64,000 nt of DNA from Phycisphaerae bacterium (GTDB lineage: Bacteria; Planctomycetota; Phycisphaerae; Sedimentisphaerales; Anaerobacaceae), in NCBI GenBank assembly GCA_012744475.1, contig JAAYBV010000001.1:22128-86127 (forward strand), read 5' to 3'. Below are positions 1 through 7,596 of this stretch, piece after piece. The notes under the pieces were generated by a model. That model had not been told where the DNA came from and did not search any database. It was given only the letters and a program-made list of their open reading frames with translations. Every line of letters starts with the position of its first letter. Position 1 is the first letter of the stretch. The position numbers and the translations under genes were made by a program.

Positions 1-1194
1 GTAGGGCCTGCCTCGGGACTGCTGCGACCGCGCGTAGGTCAGCAGCGCATCGAAGTAGTCCGCCTTCGTGACGTAGGACTGCTCGTAGTGACGCAGCAGG
101 TTGGCCAAAGCCACGAGCGTCTGGCTCGTCGCGAAGGGCCAGACGGCGCCGTCCCACTCGCACGTTCCGACGCCGTGACTGCGAAAGTCCGGATGCCTGC
201 GCTCGGCGGTGGTGATCCCCATCGGCGCCTTGAACCCCTGAGGGTCGGTGAGCTGCCGCCACGCTCCTTCGCAGCCCGGCTCGGGCAAATCGAAATACCA
301 CGGGATGAACCCGATCTCCTCGCGCACGTCGGCCAGCACGCCGTCGGGATGGCGGACCTTGAAGAACTCCGCCTGCTCGTCCCACAGCAGTTCGTGGATG
401 AGCGCCTTGAGTCGGGCGGCTTTCTCGGCATAGTGTCTGGCGGTTGCGTCATCTCCCGCCAGCGCCGCAACCTTCGAGATGGCGACCATGTTCGCGTACA
501 TGTAGCTGTTCAGCGGAGGTCTGGCGTTCTTGTCGCGGCGCGAACCGCTGATCGATTCCTCCATCCCATCCCGCACGTCGTATTGCCAGAAGAGGCCGTT
601 CTCCAGACCTCTTTCCTTCTCCCACGCGCAGCAGTCGCGGACGAAGGCGTCGAGCAGGCTCACGACAAAGGCCCTGTCCAGATCAACGAGGTACCGCTCG
701 TACAACGCCCACGTGGCCCAGTTGCTGTACTGATGGAAGTGCGGCTGCAAATCGCCTTCGTGGCCCTTGTACCAGAACCGGGCGTACTCGTCGATGTACC
801 GCCGGTCGCGCAGCCATCGCCCTTCGCGAATGTGGTGGCCCAGAGCACAACTGATCGTGTTGTGCTTGCCGGCGTGGCCGACCTTGTCGAGAAACTCGGT
901 GAAGACAAACCCGTCCGGCGTCTGTTTGAGATGTTTGCGAAACGTCCACCAGCGGAAATAGTAGATCTGCTCGAACCCCTTGTCAGGGCACTCGAAGAAC
1001 GGAACGTTGCGGACCATCCAGGCCCACGCCTCACTGTTCGGGATGTGATTGACGATGTTCTCCGGCTCCATGCCGTTGAAGAAATCGACGTGACGGCGGA
1101 ACGCGTCCGCGTCGAGCACGAACATCGCGCCGCTCGCTTGCGCCGCCATGATAACGACCGTACTTAAGATCGAAAGTGCCAACGTCCTGCCCAT
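1..1194 (-). CDS. Secreted MGH1/six-hairpin-like glycoside hydrolase (3' end cut by the window)
   Basis: The frame is open for 398 codons and runs off the left edge, so the C-terminus is missing. The start at 1194 has a GGAGG Shine-Dalgarno five bases upstream and opens with a signal peptide (MGRTLALSILSTVVIMAAQA). An in-frame ATG at 1227 overlaps the TGA of the upstream gene, so coupled initiation there is also possible. The mature part is rich in aromatic residues (IYYFRWWTFRKHL, HFHQYSNWATWALYERYL, FFKVRHPDG, GTCEWDGAVWPFATSQT), which is the look of alpha/alpha-toroid glycosidases of the MGH1, GH63 or trehalase type. I infer hydrolysis of an exported oligosaccharide; the substrate cannot be read. 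It is the third gene of the operon with the GH172 and nucleoside-hydrolase-like genes. The family call is by residue pattern only. Confidence 0.72.
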   Translation of the reverse strand, partial: MGRTLALSILSTVVIMAAQASGAMFVLDADAFRRHVDFFNGMEPENIVNHIPNSEAWAWMVRNVPFFECPDKGFEQIYYFRWWTFRKHLKQTPDGFVFTEFLDKVGHAGKHNTISCALGHHIREGRWLRDRRYIDEYARFWYKGHEGDLQPHFHQYSNWATWALYERYLVDLDRAFVVSLLDAFVRDCCAWEKERGLENGLFWQYDVRDGMEESISGSRRDKNARPPLNSYMYANMVAISKVAALAGDDATARHYAEKAARLKALIHELLWDEQAEFFKVRHPDGVLADVREEIGFIPWYFDLPEPGCEGAWRQLTDPQGFKAPMGITTAERRHPDFRSHGVGTCEWDGAVWPFATSQTLVALANLLRHYEQSYVTKADYFDALLTYARSQQSRGRPY

Positions 1195-1223
1195 AAGGAC
1201 CTCCGCGAGGTCGCGCAGAATGG

Positions 1224-2381
1224 TCATGGGAGTTTCAGAAGGAGCGCTTTCAAGGCCCCGGTCATGGCGGCCTGATAGCGGTCCAGGTCGCGTACGTGGA
1301 AGATGTAGCGGTCCTTGGCCTTCGAATCGTGCGTCCACCTCGTGACACCCTCGTCGGAGCACGTCACTCTGATTGGGTCGAACGAGAACGCCGGTTGATT
1401 CGTCGCGTCGGCCAAGATGCTTTGTCCGGCCGCATGGAGAAAGCCGCCGGTGCACCACATGTGCCGATCCTGCGCGCCGAAGGTATCGAGCAGTTGCGGA
1501 TCGACGGGTCCGAGAAGCGAGCGAAGCCAGTTGTGGTCGGTCTTTCTCGCGAGCATCCACAGGAAGAAATTCTGCACGCGGCTCGACAGGTGCGGCAGGA
1601 TCTCGCCCTGGCGGAACGAGTAGTGCGTGCCGTACTCCATGATCGGCCGGTCCGAGTTCATCTGCTCGAAGCACGGCATCCAGTAGATCGGACAGGGAAG
1701 ATCGAAGATCGCTGCGTAGCTGAGTGGCGCCAGACTCACGTTGTATTCGAGCTTCGCCGCCTTCTCTTTGTCGGGCGAGCCGGTGCCGGCATTGAGGTAG
1801 ATGCCCGCGCATTTCTCCGCAAAAAGTTGCGGCGCCTTCTTGCCCGCGACCGCGATGTCACGGCACGAGCCTATGACGTTGATGACGACCGGCTCAGGCG
1901 AGCGGCGCAGAATGTCCAGAACCATGTCGATGCCGATGTGATCGCTGGCGCCGGCATCGGCCTGGCTGTCATCGCGGGAGCGCATCGGACGCGGCGTGCC
2001 CACGGAAACGGGCACGTGCAGTCCCGTGACGTAGTTCATCTGCGCCACGGCCATCACATCCGGATTATGGTCGTTCGTGGAATGCGGCTCGAAGTCGATC
2101 AAGACCGCCTTGAGGTCGATTTGCCTCGTGTAGGCCAGCGCGAAGACGCTGGCGAGGTCCCAATGGTCGTCCGGGTCGCAGTGCGGGCGGAACAGGTCCG
2201 TAGCGTGGATCATCGGCACGGGGCGCCCCTGCGGGGCGACGGGTGGCAGCCTCAAGTCCGCAGGACTTGGGGATGGGGTGTTTCTGGAAACCGTCGGCAA
2301 GCTCTGCTTGCCGCTGCCACCCGATGTGACCATCGCGACAGCGGCTGCGGCGGCTTTCAAGAGTGTCCGTCGTGTTGGCAT
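1224..2381 (-). CDS. Exported nucleoside-hydrolase-like protein
   Basis: The protein has 385 residues from ATG 2381. An in-frame GTG at 2390 lies closer to the AAAGGAG ribosome site and is an alternative start. The N-terminus MPTRRTLLKAAAAAVAM looks like a Tat or Sec signal. The mature domain begins near residue 55 with HCDPDDHWDLASVFALAY, resembling the acidic metal-binding N-terminal motif of inosine/uridine-preferring nucleoside hydrolases, followed by VVINVIGSCRDIAVA in the position of that fold's second strand block. Full family identity is uncertain and the reaction may be ribosyl or other glycosyl hydrolysis. The gene lies between two glycosidase genes, and its stop overlaps a possible start of the next gene, so it probably shares their substrate. 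Residues about 21 to 47, between signal and domain, are encoded by a palindromic repeat pair (2243-2320). Confidence 0.62.
   Translation of the reverse strand: MPTRRTLLKAAAAAVAMVTSGGSGKQSLPTVSRNTPSPSPADLRLPPVAPQGRPVPMIHATDLFRPHCDPDDHWDLASVFALAYTRQIDLKAVLIDFEPHSTNDHNPDVMAVAQMNYVTGLHVPVSVGTPRPMRSRDDSQADAGASDHIGIDMVLDILRRSPEPVVINVIGSCRDIAVAGKKAPQLFAEKCAGIYLNAGTGSPDKEKAAKLEYNVSLAPLSYAAIFDLPCPIYWMPCFEQMNSDRPIMEYGTHYSFRQGEILPHLSSRVQNFFLWMLARKTDHNWLRSLLGPVDPQLLDTFGAQDRHMWCTGGFLHAAGQSILADATNQPAFSFDPIRVTCSDEGVTRWTHDSKAKDRYIFHVRDLDRYQAAMTGALKALLLKLP
2243..2320. repeat. Paired palindromic (REP/BIME-like) element inside a coding region
   Basis: The left unit (2243-2276) is GTGGCAGC, then CTCAAGTCC-GCA-GGACTTGGG, then GATGG. 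The right unit (2291-2320) is the inverted form: GGCAAGC-TCT-GCTTGCC followed by GCTGCCAC. Each unit folds into a hairpin and the outer 8 bases are inverted repeats. The pair lies in frame in the linker after the signal peptide of the nucleoside-hydrolase-like gene. Confidence 0.8.
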
Positions 2382-2410
2382 CGCCTTCACGAATCTCCTT
2401 TCCAAGCGGA

Positions 2411-4528
2411 CTACTGCCGCTGGACCCAGAAGAAGTCGATTCCGACCTCCGGCTGCGTGACATCTTCGCCCGCGCCCCTCCATTCGAGCGTCAGGGTGTG
2501 CTCGCCCGCGGTCAGTTCGCCGGGCATCAGTGCGACGCGACGCAGCAGTGTGCGATAGGGCCGATGCAGATCGACCTCCTCGTCCCGGTCCGCCAGTTTG
2601 AGCGGCTGACCGTCGAGATAGAATGCGACCTTTCCCGATCGCGGCGTCAGAGCGAATGCGACGTTGATCTGCTTCTTGCCCGCATCATCAATGGCGAGCT
2701 TGAAGCTCTTGCGCTCGCCGCTGCTCTTCGGGGTCCAGACGAGCAGCTTGCCGCCCGCCCAGAGCGCCCCGGCGTCCAGGCGCGTATTCTGTTTGTCGGT
2801 CAGGCACTCTTCGCTGGCGAAGAACACTGAGTTGGCCGCCCCCATCCGGGCCGCCGGCTGCCAGCCTTCGGGCAGGACCGGCGCCCGCAGGTCTGCCGGC
2901 ATGATGGCCAGATGGTCGTCGGTCACGCCGGGACGCGCGTAGTGGTATCCGATGCGGGCGTATGACATGCCCGGCGTCCGTTCGTGGCTGAACAGCTCCA
3001 TATAGAACCGGATGTTCTGCCGGAACGGGATCGCGTCGAGAATGTGCCAGCGGTAGTTCGTGACGAAGCCCCGGTTGCCCGGGCCGTCGTTGCGGGGCTG
3101 GCCGCAGTAGGGATACAGGAAGATATCGGGCGACGACCACGAGTAGTTGAAGTAGTCCTCGGAGCCGGTCCCGAAGATCGACGGCCGCGGCTCGTTGTCC
3201 ACGAACACCTTCTCATCGCCCTCGCCCCACCAGTTGCCGTAGGGCGTGGGCACCTCGGCGGGATTCAGCAGATAGGCGCTCGTCCCTACGTAGACGCCGT
3301 GCCCGTGCGCCAGCAGGAAAGGCAGGTCCTGCACGTCGCGGTTGGATGCGATCAGGTCGTGATCGACGCGCCATCGCGCGCGAAAGTGCATGGATCGCTC
3401 ATCCCAGGTTCGCGGCGCAACGGTGACCGCGCCGGTGGCCTCGACGCTCTGACCGCCGTGGTTGACCAGCTCGACCTTGCACGAGCGCTCGAAGGGCATC
3501 GCGAATCGGCAGATCATCGTCCCGTCCGGCCGTACGGTGAAAGGCAGCGACTGATAGGGATTGATGCCCGGCGCGGCGCCGAAGAAGTCGCCTACGGGGG
3601 ATTGCACTTGCGGCCAGGGATAGCCGTCGCACGTCACTTGAAGGACCGTCTGCCGGAGGGCCTTGTCCATATCGACCGCCTTCAGCTTGATCGTCAGTTG
3701 CTCGACTGCCTGCGAGCCTTCGAACTCGGCGACGGTCTTCTTCTCCGATGCCACCACGGCAACGTCAAACGACTTGGCGCCGGCCTGCGAGCGAGGTTTC
3801 ACGCCCTCGTCCGGGTCGTCGAGCGCCTTTGTCACGCGGTCGATCATCGAGCGATACGTGTGGATATCCTCCGGTCGGAACGACACGACCGATGCGCTCT
3901 TGTCGTACAGCCGCACCTGAAGCTCGTAGAAGTGAATCTCCTTGACGTTGCCCGTCCACACGACGCGAAGGTGCTTGGCGAATGGAATCGGTGCGTACGA
4001 AGCATCGCGCTGGTACACGGTCCTGCCGAACGTCTCCGCGTCGATCTCTTTGAATTGCCCGAAACGTTCGTACGGACGACGGAAGAATTCGTCGGCACTG
4101 CCCTCGTAGATCGGCGTCTCGGCACCGTCGAGGACCACTCGCACCTGTCCGGCGATGGCGGCGGTCCACAGGCGCACGATCGCGCCGGGCCCGGCGACGT
4201 CGGCAATCAGGTACTCACCGATCCCGTCGGCGTCGGGCTCGCGGAGCACCTTCTCGAAATTCGGGATCGGCTCACCGCCGAAGCCGTCGGAATTGGCGAA
4301 CCAGTCCGGTCCGCCGGGCAGGCGGCTGCGACGATCGGTGGAGGAGAACTGCACGGTGCGATACGCCGGGTCCGGGAAGCTCGACAGGCCGGCCATGTCG
4401 ATCATTTCCTCGAAGAGCGAGCCGGTGGTGATCGCCGCCCGCCCGGCTCCGGCGGACCCAAGGAGCGCCAGCAACCCGATCAGCAATAGAAAGGATGTGG
4501 TCCTGATTCCGTGTGCGTTCGCATCCAT
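2411..4528 (-). CDS. Secreted GH172 (DUF2961) family protein
   Basis: The protein has 705 residues and starts at ATG 4528 behind GAGGGAAG. A signal peptide (about residues 7-32, SFLLLIGLLALLGSAGAG) precedes a DUF2961 domain: WFANSDGFGG, GPGAIVRLWTA, then GNWWGEGDEKVFVDNE and FGTGSEDYFNYSW. DUF2961 is now CAZy family GH172, whose characterised members act on fructofuranose or arabinofuranose linkages. The glutamates in GEGDEK and GTGSED correspond to the active-site region as I recall it. The C-terminal 120 residues form a beta-rich module ending in HTLTLEWRGAG...VGIDFFWVQR. It is the first gene of a three-gene minus-strand operon of exported carbohydrate-active proteins, with 20-30 bases to the next gene. 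The family call is firm; the substrate is unknown. Confidence 0.85.
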   Translation of the reverse strand: MDANAHGIRTTSFLLLIGLLALLGSAGAGRAAITTGSLFEEMIDMAGLSSFPDPAYRTVQFSSTDRRSRLPGGPDWFANSDGFGGEPIPNFEKVLREPDADGIGEYLIADVAGPGAIVRLWTAAIAGQVRVVLDGAETPIYEGSADEFFRRPYERFGQFKEIDAETFGRTVYQRDASYAPIPFAKHLRVVWTGNVKEIHFYELQVRLYDKSASVVSFRPEDIHTYRSMIDRVTKALDDPDEGVKPRSQAGAKSFDVAVVASEKKTVAEFEGSQAVEQLTIKLKAVDMDKALRQTVLQVTCDGYPWPQVQSPVGDFFGAAPGINPYQSLPFTVRPDGTMICRFAMPFERSCKVELVNHGGQSVEATGAVTVAPRTWDERSMHFRARWRVDHDLIASNRDVQDLPFLLAHGHGVYVGTSAYLLNPAEVPTPYGNWWGEGDEKVFVDNEPRPSIFGTGSEDYFNYSWSSPDIFLYPYCGQPRNDGPGNRGFVTNYRWHILDAIPFRQNIRFYMELFSHERTPGMSYARIGYHYARPGVTDDHLAIMPADLRAPVLPEGWQPAARMGAANSVFFASEECLTDKQNTRLDAGALWAGGKLLVWTPKSSGERKSFKLAIDDAGKKQINVAFALTPRSGKVAFYLDGQPLKLADRDEEVDLHRPYRTLLRRVALMPGELTAGEHTLTLEWRGAGEDVTQPEVGIDFFWVQRQ

Positions 4529-4686
4529 CGTGTCTTCCCTCAACTGAAGATACCCATCCGCAAAACGATTCCGCCGGCGGTTGTCTGGCGGCCCAGCGCC
4601 GGCCCGATCTGTGCTGCCATAGCATAGCAACTGCGGCGCCGGATGTCACCCATCTGTCGCACGGATCGTGTGGTAACCAAGTCCCC

Positions 4687-4720
4687 CATCCCCAAACGCT
4701 GGCGCGTTTGAGGCTGCCAC
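4687..4720. repeat. Solo palindromic unit of the GTGGCAGC family
   Basis: A single unit in inverted orientation: CATCCCCAAACGC-TGGC-GCGTTTGAGG followed by GCTGCCAC. The stem AAACGC/GCGTTT differs from the AAGTCC/GGACTT stem at 2243 but pairs equally well. No partner unit is visible nearby. It lies between the GH172 operon and the COG2122 gene. Confidence 0.75.
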
Positions 4721-4733
4721 GCGCGGGGGCAGA

Positions 4734-5426
4734 CTACCGTGGAGCTTTGACCAGATAAGGCAGGCGGCCGGCCAGGCCGATGCGGTCGTCCTTGACGACA
4801 ACCAGACCGTCGATGCCGTCGATGGCCATGATGCGTTCGAGTGCGGTATCCACATCGTCGGCCGTTCGGACGAGGTTGGCCGCCTGCGTCGCGGCCGCGT
4901 CAGCCAGGGCGCCGTCGCGGGCGACGACGGTGGCCAGGTCGCACTGGCCCAGGCTCGTGGAGTGACCCATTCTGCCCGACGAGGAGCAGATGGAGATCGG
5001 CGTATCCTCCGGGCGCAGAGAGAACGCGAGGCGGTCCGCCAGCTTGACGGTTCCCGTGTGCAGGCCGATGACGACAGGCGAGGTCGCTCGCACGAAGATG
5101 TCGCCGCCGTTGTCCACAATCGCCTCGGCGGCGCCGGCCTTCAGGGCCGCCTCGACGGCCAGCTCGGCCATGGCCCCGGCGACGGCCGCCATCGGACCGA
5201 CACCCACCGACCGGGCCGCGCGCGCCATGCGCTGCGCGACCTCGGGCGCATCGGGCAGCAGCTCGACCGGCTCGAACGATGTGCCGAACGCCGGATGCCG
5301 GAGGATATAGTCCTCCAGAATCCGGCGCTGGCGCACGACCTCTTCGGTGACAGCGTCGAACGCCTCGCAGCAGATGCGCAGCGCCGCCTCGTGGTGAGTG
5401 AACGTTTGATAGGTTCGCTTGGTCAT
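4734..5426 (-). CDS. COG2122 / UPF0280 (ApbE-like) protein, probable homocysteine biosynthesis component
   Basis: The protein has 230 residues from ATG 5426 and begins MTKRTYQTFTHHEAALRICC. Family features are VGPMAAVAGAMAELAVEAAL, the glycine-rich AIVDNGGDIFVR, ICSSSGRMGHSTSLGQCDLATVVA and the NLVRTADDVDTALERI helix. In methanogens the COG2122 protein takes part, with COG1900 and a NIL-ferredoxin protein, in making homocysteine from aspartate semialdehyde by a protein persulfide route. Here it is the third gene of exactly that set, 46 bases after the ferredoxin gene. The ribosome site is weak. The fold resembles ApbE flavin transferases, but the sequence matches UPF0280 better. The role is assigned from family and neighbours. 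Confidence 0.85.
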   Translation of the reverse strand: MTKRTYQTFTHHEAALRICCEAFDAVTEEVVRQRRILEDYILRHPAFGTSFEPVELLPDAPEVAQRMARAARSVGVGPMAAVAGAMAELAVEAALKAGAAEAIVDNGGDIFVRATSPVVIGLHTGTVKLADRLAFSLRPEDTPISICSSSGRMGHSTSLGQCDLATVVARDGALADAAATQAANLVRTADDVDTALERIMAIDGIDGLVVVKDDRIGLAGRLPYLVKAPR

Positions 5427-5472
5427 GACGGCACCCACAGGTCGTATTCGACCGATAGAACCTATTCTGGGG

Positions 5473-5892
5473 TCAGAACGCCGATGCGCAGGCGCCGAAC
5501 GGGCAGACGCGGATGCAGGCGAGGCACTCGATACACTCGGCCTCGTTATAGAGGACCTCTCTCGTCGCCTTGTTCGGCATGTGCAGCGCCTTCGTCGGGC
5601 AGTGGGCCACGCACTGGCCGCAATGCGTGCAGCGATCTTCATCGCGCGTGACGCCCTTGCCGGTATGGTTGACCGTCACGTTGAAGGTGCGGACGAACGC
5701 GATGCCCTTCTCGATGTCTGCCGGCGTGCCGGTCACGTCGAGCACCAGGTACCCTTCCTCTTCCGGCGTCACCTTGGCGCGATACACGTTGACGATGAGA
5801 TTGTAGTCCTTCACCAGATGGTAAATGATCGGCTTCTCACATTCACACTTGGGAAAGAACAGCATCAGTTTCTGGGTCACGGTTTCATTCAT
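5473..5892 (-). CDS. NIL domain-ferredoxin protein (homocysteine biosynthesis partner)
   Basis: The protein has 139 residues. Residues 1-75 match the NIL domain (KLMLFFPKCECEKPIIYHLVKDYNLIVNV). Residues 85-137 hold two 4Fe-4S ligand sets, CTHCGQCVAHCP and CIECLACIRVCP. The ATG overlaps the TGA of the upstream COG1900 gene (ATGA), which suggests coupled translation and a shared complex. In Methanosarcina the equivalent protein supports COG1900 in the reductive insertion of sulfur into aspartate semialdehyde. The clusters probably deliver electrons to break a persulfide intermediate, which is an inference from that system. All eight cluster cysteines are present. A generic ferredoxin role is the alternative. 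Confidence 0.88.
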   Translation of the reverse strand: MNETVTQKLMLFFPKCECEKPIIYHLVKDYNLIVNVYRAKVTPEEEGYLVLDVTGTPADIEKGIAFVRTFNVTVNHTGKGVTRDEDRCTHCGQCVAHCPTKALHMPNKATREVLYNEAECIECLACIRVCPFGACASAF

Positions 5893-7079
5893 GATGCCTT
5901 CTCCCGTATTGCCAGAGGCTTCATCGCATTGTCCCTGGGCAGCATGGCCATCGGTTGGGCCAGCAGGAAATCTCCCTTGCGGATCTCGTCGGCCAGCAGG
6001 TTGGCAATCTCCAGGGCCTTGAAGTAGGACGAGAGGGAACCGACGGCGATGGTCTTGCCGTCGATTTCGATTTCGCCGCGGCGCAGTTGCTCGTAGTTGA
6101 CCTTCGCGATGGTCTTTCCTGTCTTCTGTGGGTAATCGCCGCTGTAGTCGATCACCGGCGCGAAGATGTCGCGATCGCGCACACAGGTCCGCTTGAGAAT
6201 CTGCTCGTTGAGGATGGGTATGGGCACGCCCACACCCAGGGCGAGCGAGATTCCGTAGCCGCGAAGACTCGCGCCCCGCACGAACTCGGGCTTCATCTGC
6301 TTCATGTCGGCGGTCAGGGCCAGCGTTCCGGCTCCTTCGGTGGGCACGCCGTCAGGCGTCCTCTCGCACGCGCCGGTGTGCTGCGTGCCTTCGGCGTAGA
6401 CGTGCCCGTGTGCCCCCGCCAGCCAGACCTTGGTCCCGATGCCGATCGTCTCGTAGTACGGATCGTTCAGCAGCGGCGACAACTGTCCGGCGGAACAATA
6501 CGTGGCGTTCTTGCGATTCGGCTCCAGCGTCCCCATGTACGTGTAAATCGTCCGGTCCGAATCGTTGACCGCGACGTTGTAGTTCTGATAGCAGTTGCGC
6601 GGGTTGACCATGATCGCCTGGTTCAGGTCGTCGATGGTGAAGTAGGTGCGAATCTCTCGCCGGGGGTAGTCGTCGGTCCCGTAGGAGAGGGCGAACAGTT
6701 GCAGGGTCGCGCCGGCGACGAGGTCCTCGATCACGTGGCCGCCGCCGTAGCGGAATTCGCCCGGCGGGTACATGTTCGCCGGATCGCCGTGGCGCAACTG
6801 CGTGGCGCCGAGGTAGACATCGACCGCCGCAATGCCCGTGTAGACCAGCACATCTTCGATCCAGGCCTCGGTCATCCGGATCTTCGGCTTGGAGTGTCCG
6901 AAGTTCAGGAAGCAGCCCGAAGAGCACATCGGGCCGAACGTCGCAGTGGTCACGACGTCCACTTCCTCTGCGGCCGCTTCGAGGCCCTTCTTGTCCACGT
7001 AGTCCATAATCTCGTCGGCCGTCAGCACCACCGCTTTGCCCGACTCGATCCGCTGGTTGATCTGCTCATAGGTCTTCAT
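5889..7079 (-). CDS. COG1900 (DUF39) homocysteine biosynthesis protein
   Basis: The protein has 396 residues, with ATG 7079 (MKTYEQINQRIESGKAVVLTADE) behind AGGA. The conserved family segment DVVTTATFGPMCSSGCFLNFGHS carries the cysteine pair expected to form the persulfide. Other family blocks are PPGEFRYGGGHVIEDLVAG, NPRNCYQNYNVAVN and GHGHVYAEGTQHT-like glycine-rich loops. In methanogens this protein (earlier DUF39) is required to convert aspartate semialdehyde plus sulfide to homocysteine without O-acylhomoserine. It heads the operon COG1900, NIL-ferredoxin, COG2122. The reading frame extends upstream to 7256, but that part is low-complexity with no ribosome site, so the shorter start is preferred. 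Confidence 0.9.
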   Translation of the reverse strand: MKTYEQINQRIESGKAVVLTADEIMDYVDKKGLEAAAEEVDVVTTATFGPMCSSGCFLNFGHSKPKIRMTEAWIEDVLVYTGIAAVDVYLGATQLRHGDPANMYPPGEFRYGGGHVIEDLVAGATLQLFALSYGTDDYPRREIRTYFTIDDLNQAIMVNPRNCYQNYNVAVNDSDRTIYTYMGTLEPNRKNATYCSAGQLSPLLNDPYYETIGIGTKVWLAGAHGHVYAEGTQHTGACERTPDGVPTEGAGTLALTADMKQMKPEFVRGASLRGYGISLALGVGVPIPILNEQILKRTCVRDRDIFAPVIDYSGDYPQKTGKTIAKVNYEQLRRGEIEIDGKTIAVGSLSSYFKALEIANLLADEIRKGDFLLAQPMAMLPRDNAMKPLAIREKAS

Positions 7080-7158
7080 TGTCCATCCTGTTCCGAGAAC
7101 GCCCTCCTCCTTCTCCAAGGCCCACTTCTCGTGGCCCGGCCCGCCGCGCGAAACCCTG

Positions 7159-7187
7159 AGTATGCAGGTCGGGCTCGCTCCTGTCAA
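7159..7187 (-). promoter_or_regulatory. Candidate promoter of the homocysteine operon
   Basis: On the minus strand TTGACA (7187-7182) is followed after 17 bases by CATACT (7164-7159). The leader to the ATG at 7079 would be about 70 bases. I see no convincing SAM or SAH riboswitch fold in it. Confidence 0.4.
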
Positions 7188-7268
7188 TCGTCGTTCCGCG
7201 TCGTTTGGCGGCGCGGGATCTGTACCGACTTCAGGGCAAGGCCCGTTTTCCACCACGGAGCGCCCTGT

Positions 7269-7359
7269 GTGGCAGCGGCAAACGGAGCAAGGCGGAGTTT
7301 GCCGATGGCTTCGACGGCATGCGTATCACCATCGGCAAGCCTGCGTTTGCCGCTGCCAC
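7269..7359. repeat. Paired palindromic (REP/BIME-like) element
   Basis: The left unit (7269-7308) is GTGGCAGC, GGCAAAC, a loop, GTTTGCC, GATGG. The right unit (7329-7359) is CCATC, GGCAAGC, CTGC, GTTTGCC, GCTGCCAC. In this copy the stem base is GGCAA/TTGCC, whereas other copies have CTCAA/TTGGG, so the base of the stem also covaries. It lies in the intergenic region between the divergent homocysteine and polysaccharide operons. Confidence 0.78.
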
Positions 7360-7596
7360 ACGGCTGCCAGGATATTTTCACAGACACGACGCGGAAGGTC
7401 TTCGTACCTGCCTGGACCGACCGCGCACCTCGCTCCTGCGAGGGCGAGTCATACGGCTGAAGGGGCAGATATTATCGGGCGATTGCGGCATCGGGTTCCA
7501 GGATTCTGCGCATCGGCTCCTCCGGCGGTGCGATTTGGGATTCTATATGGGCAAAAGACTTAAGCGCGCCCTGGCAGGAACCGATAAACCTGTGGA

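Larger units (their letters stand above)
7080..7596. other. Intergenic region between divergent operons
   Basis: This 517-base gap holds the candidate minus-strand promoter (7159-7187) and the palindromic pair (7269-7359). From 7360 to 7596 I see no gene; the plus-strand promoter of the polysaccharide operon should lie here but no clear -35/-10 pair stands out. Short frames in both directions look like chance. Confidence 0.6.

Noticed and set aside
88..1167. 359-codon plus-strand frame at the left edge
   Set aside because: The minus strand holds a continuous 398-codon frame with signal peptide, ribosome site and glycosidase-like sequence.
7080..7158. SAM/SAH riboswitch ahead of the homocysteine operon
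   Set aside because: The leader is only about 70 bases, and none of the known conserved cores is visible.
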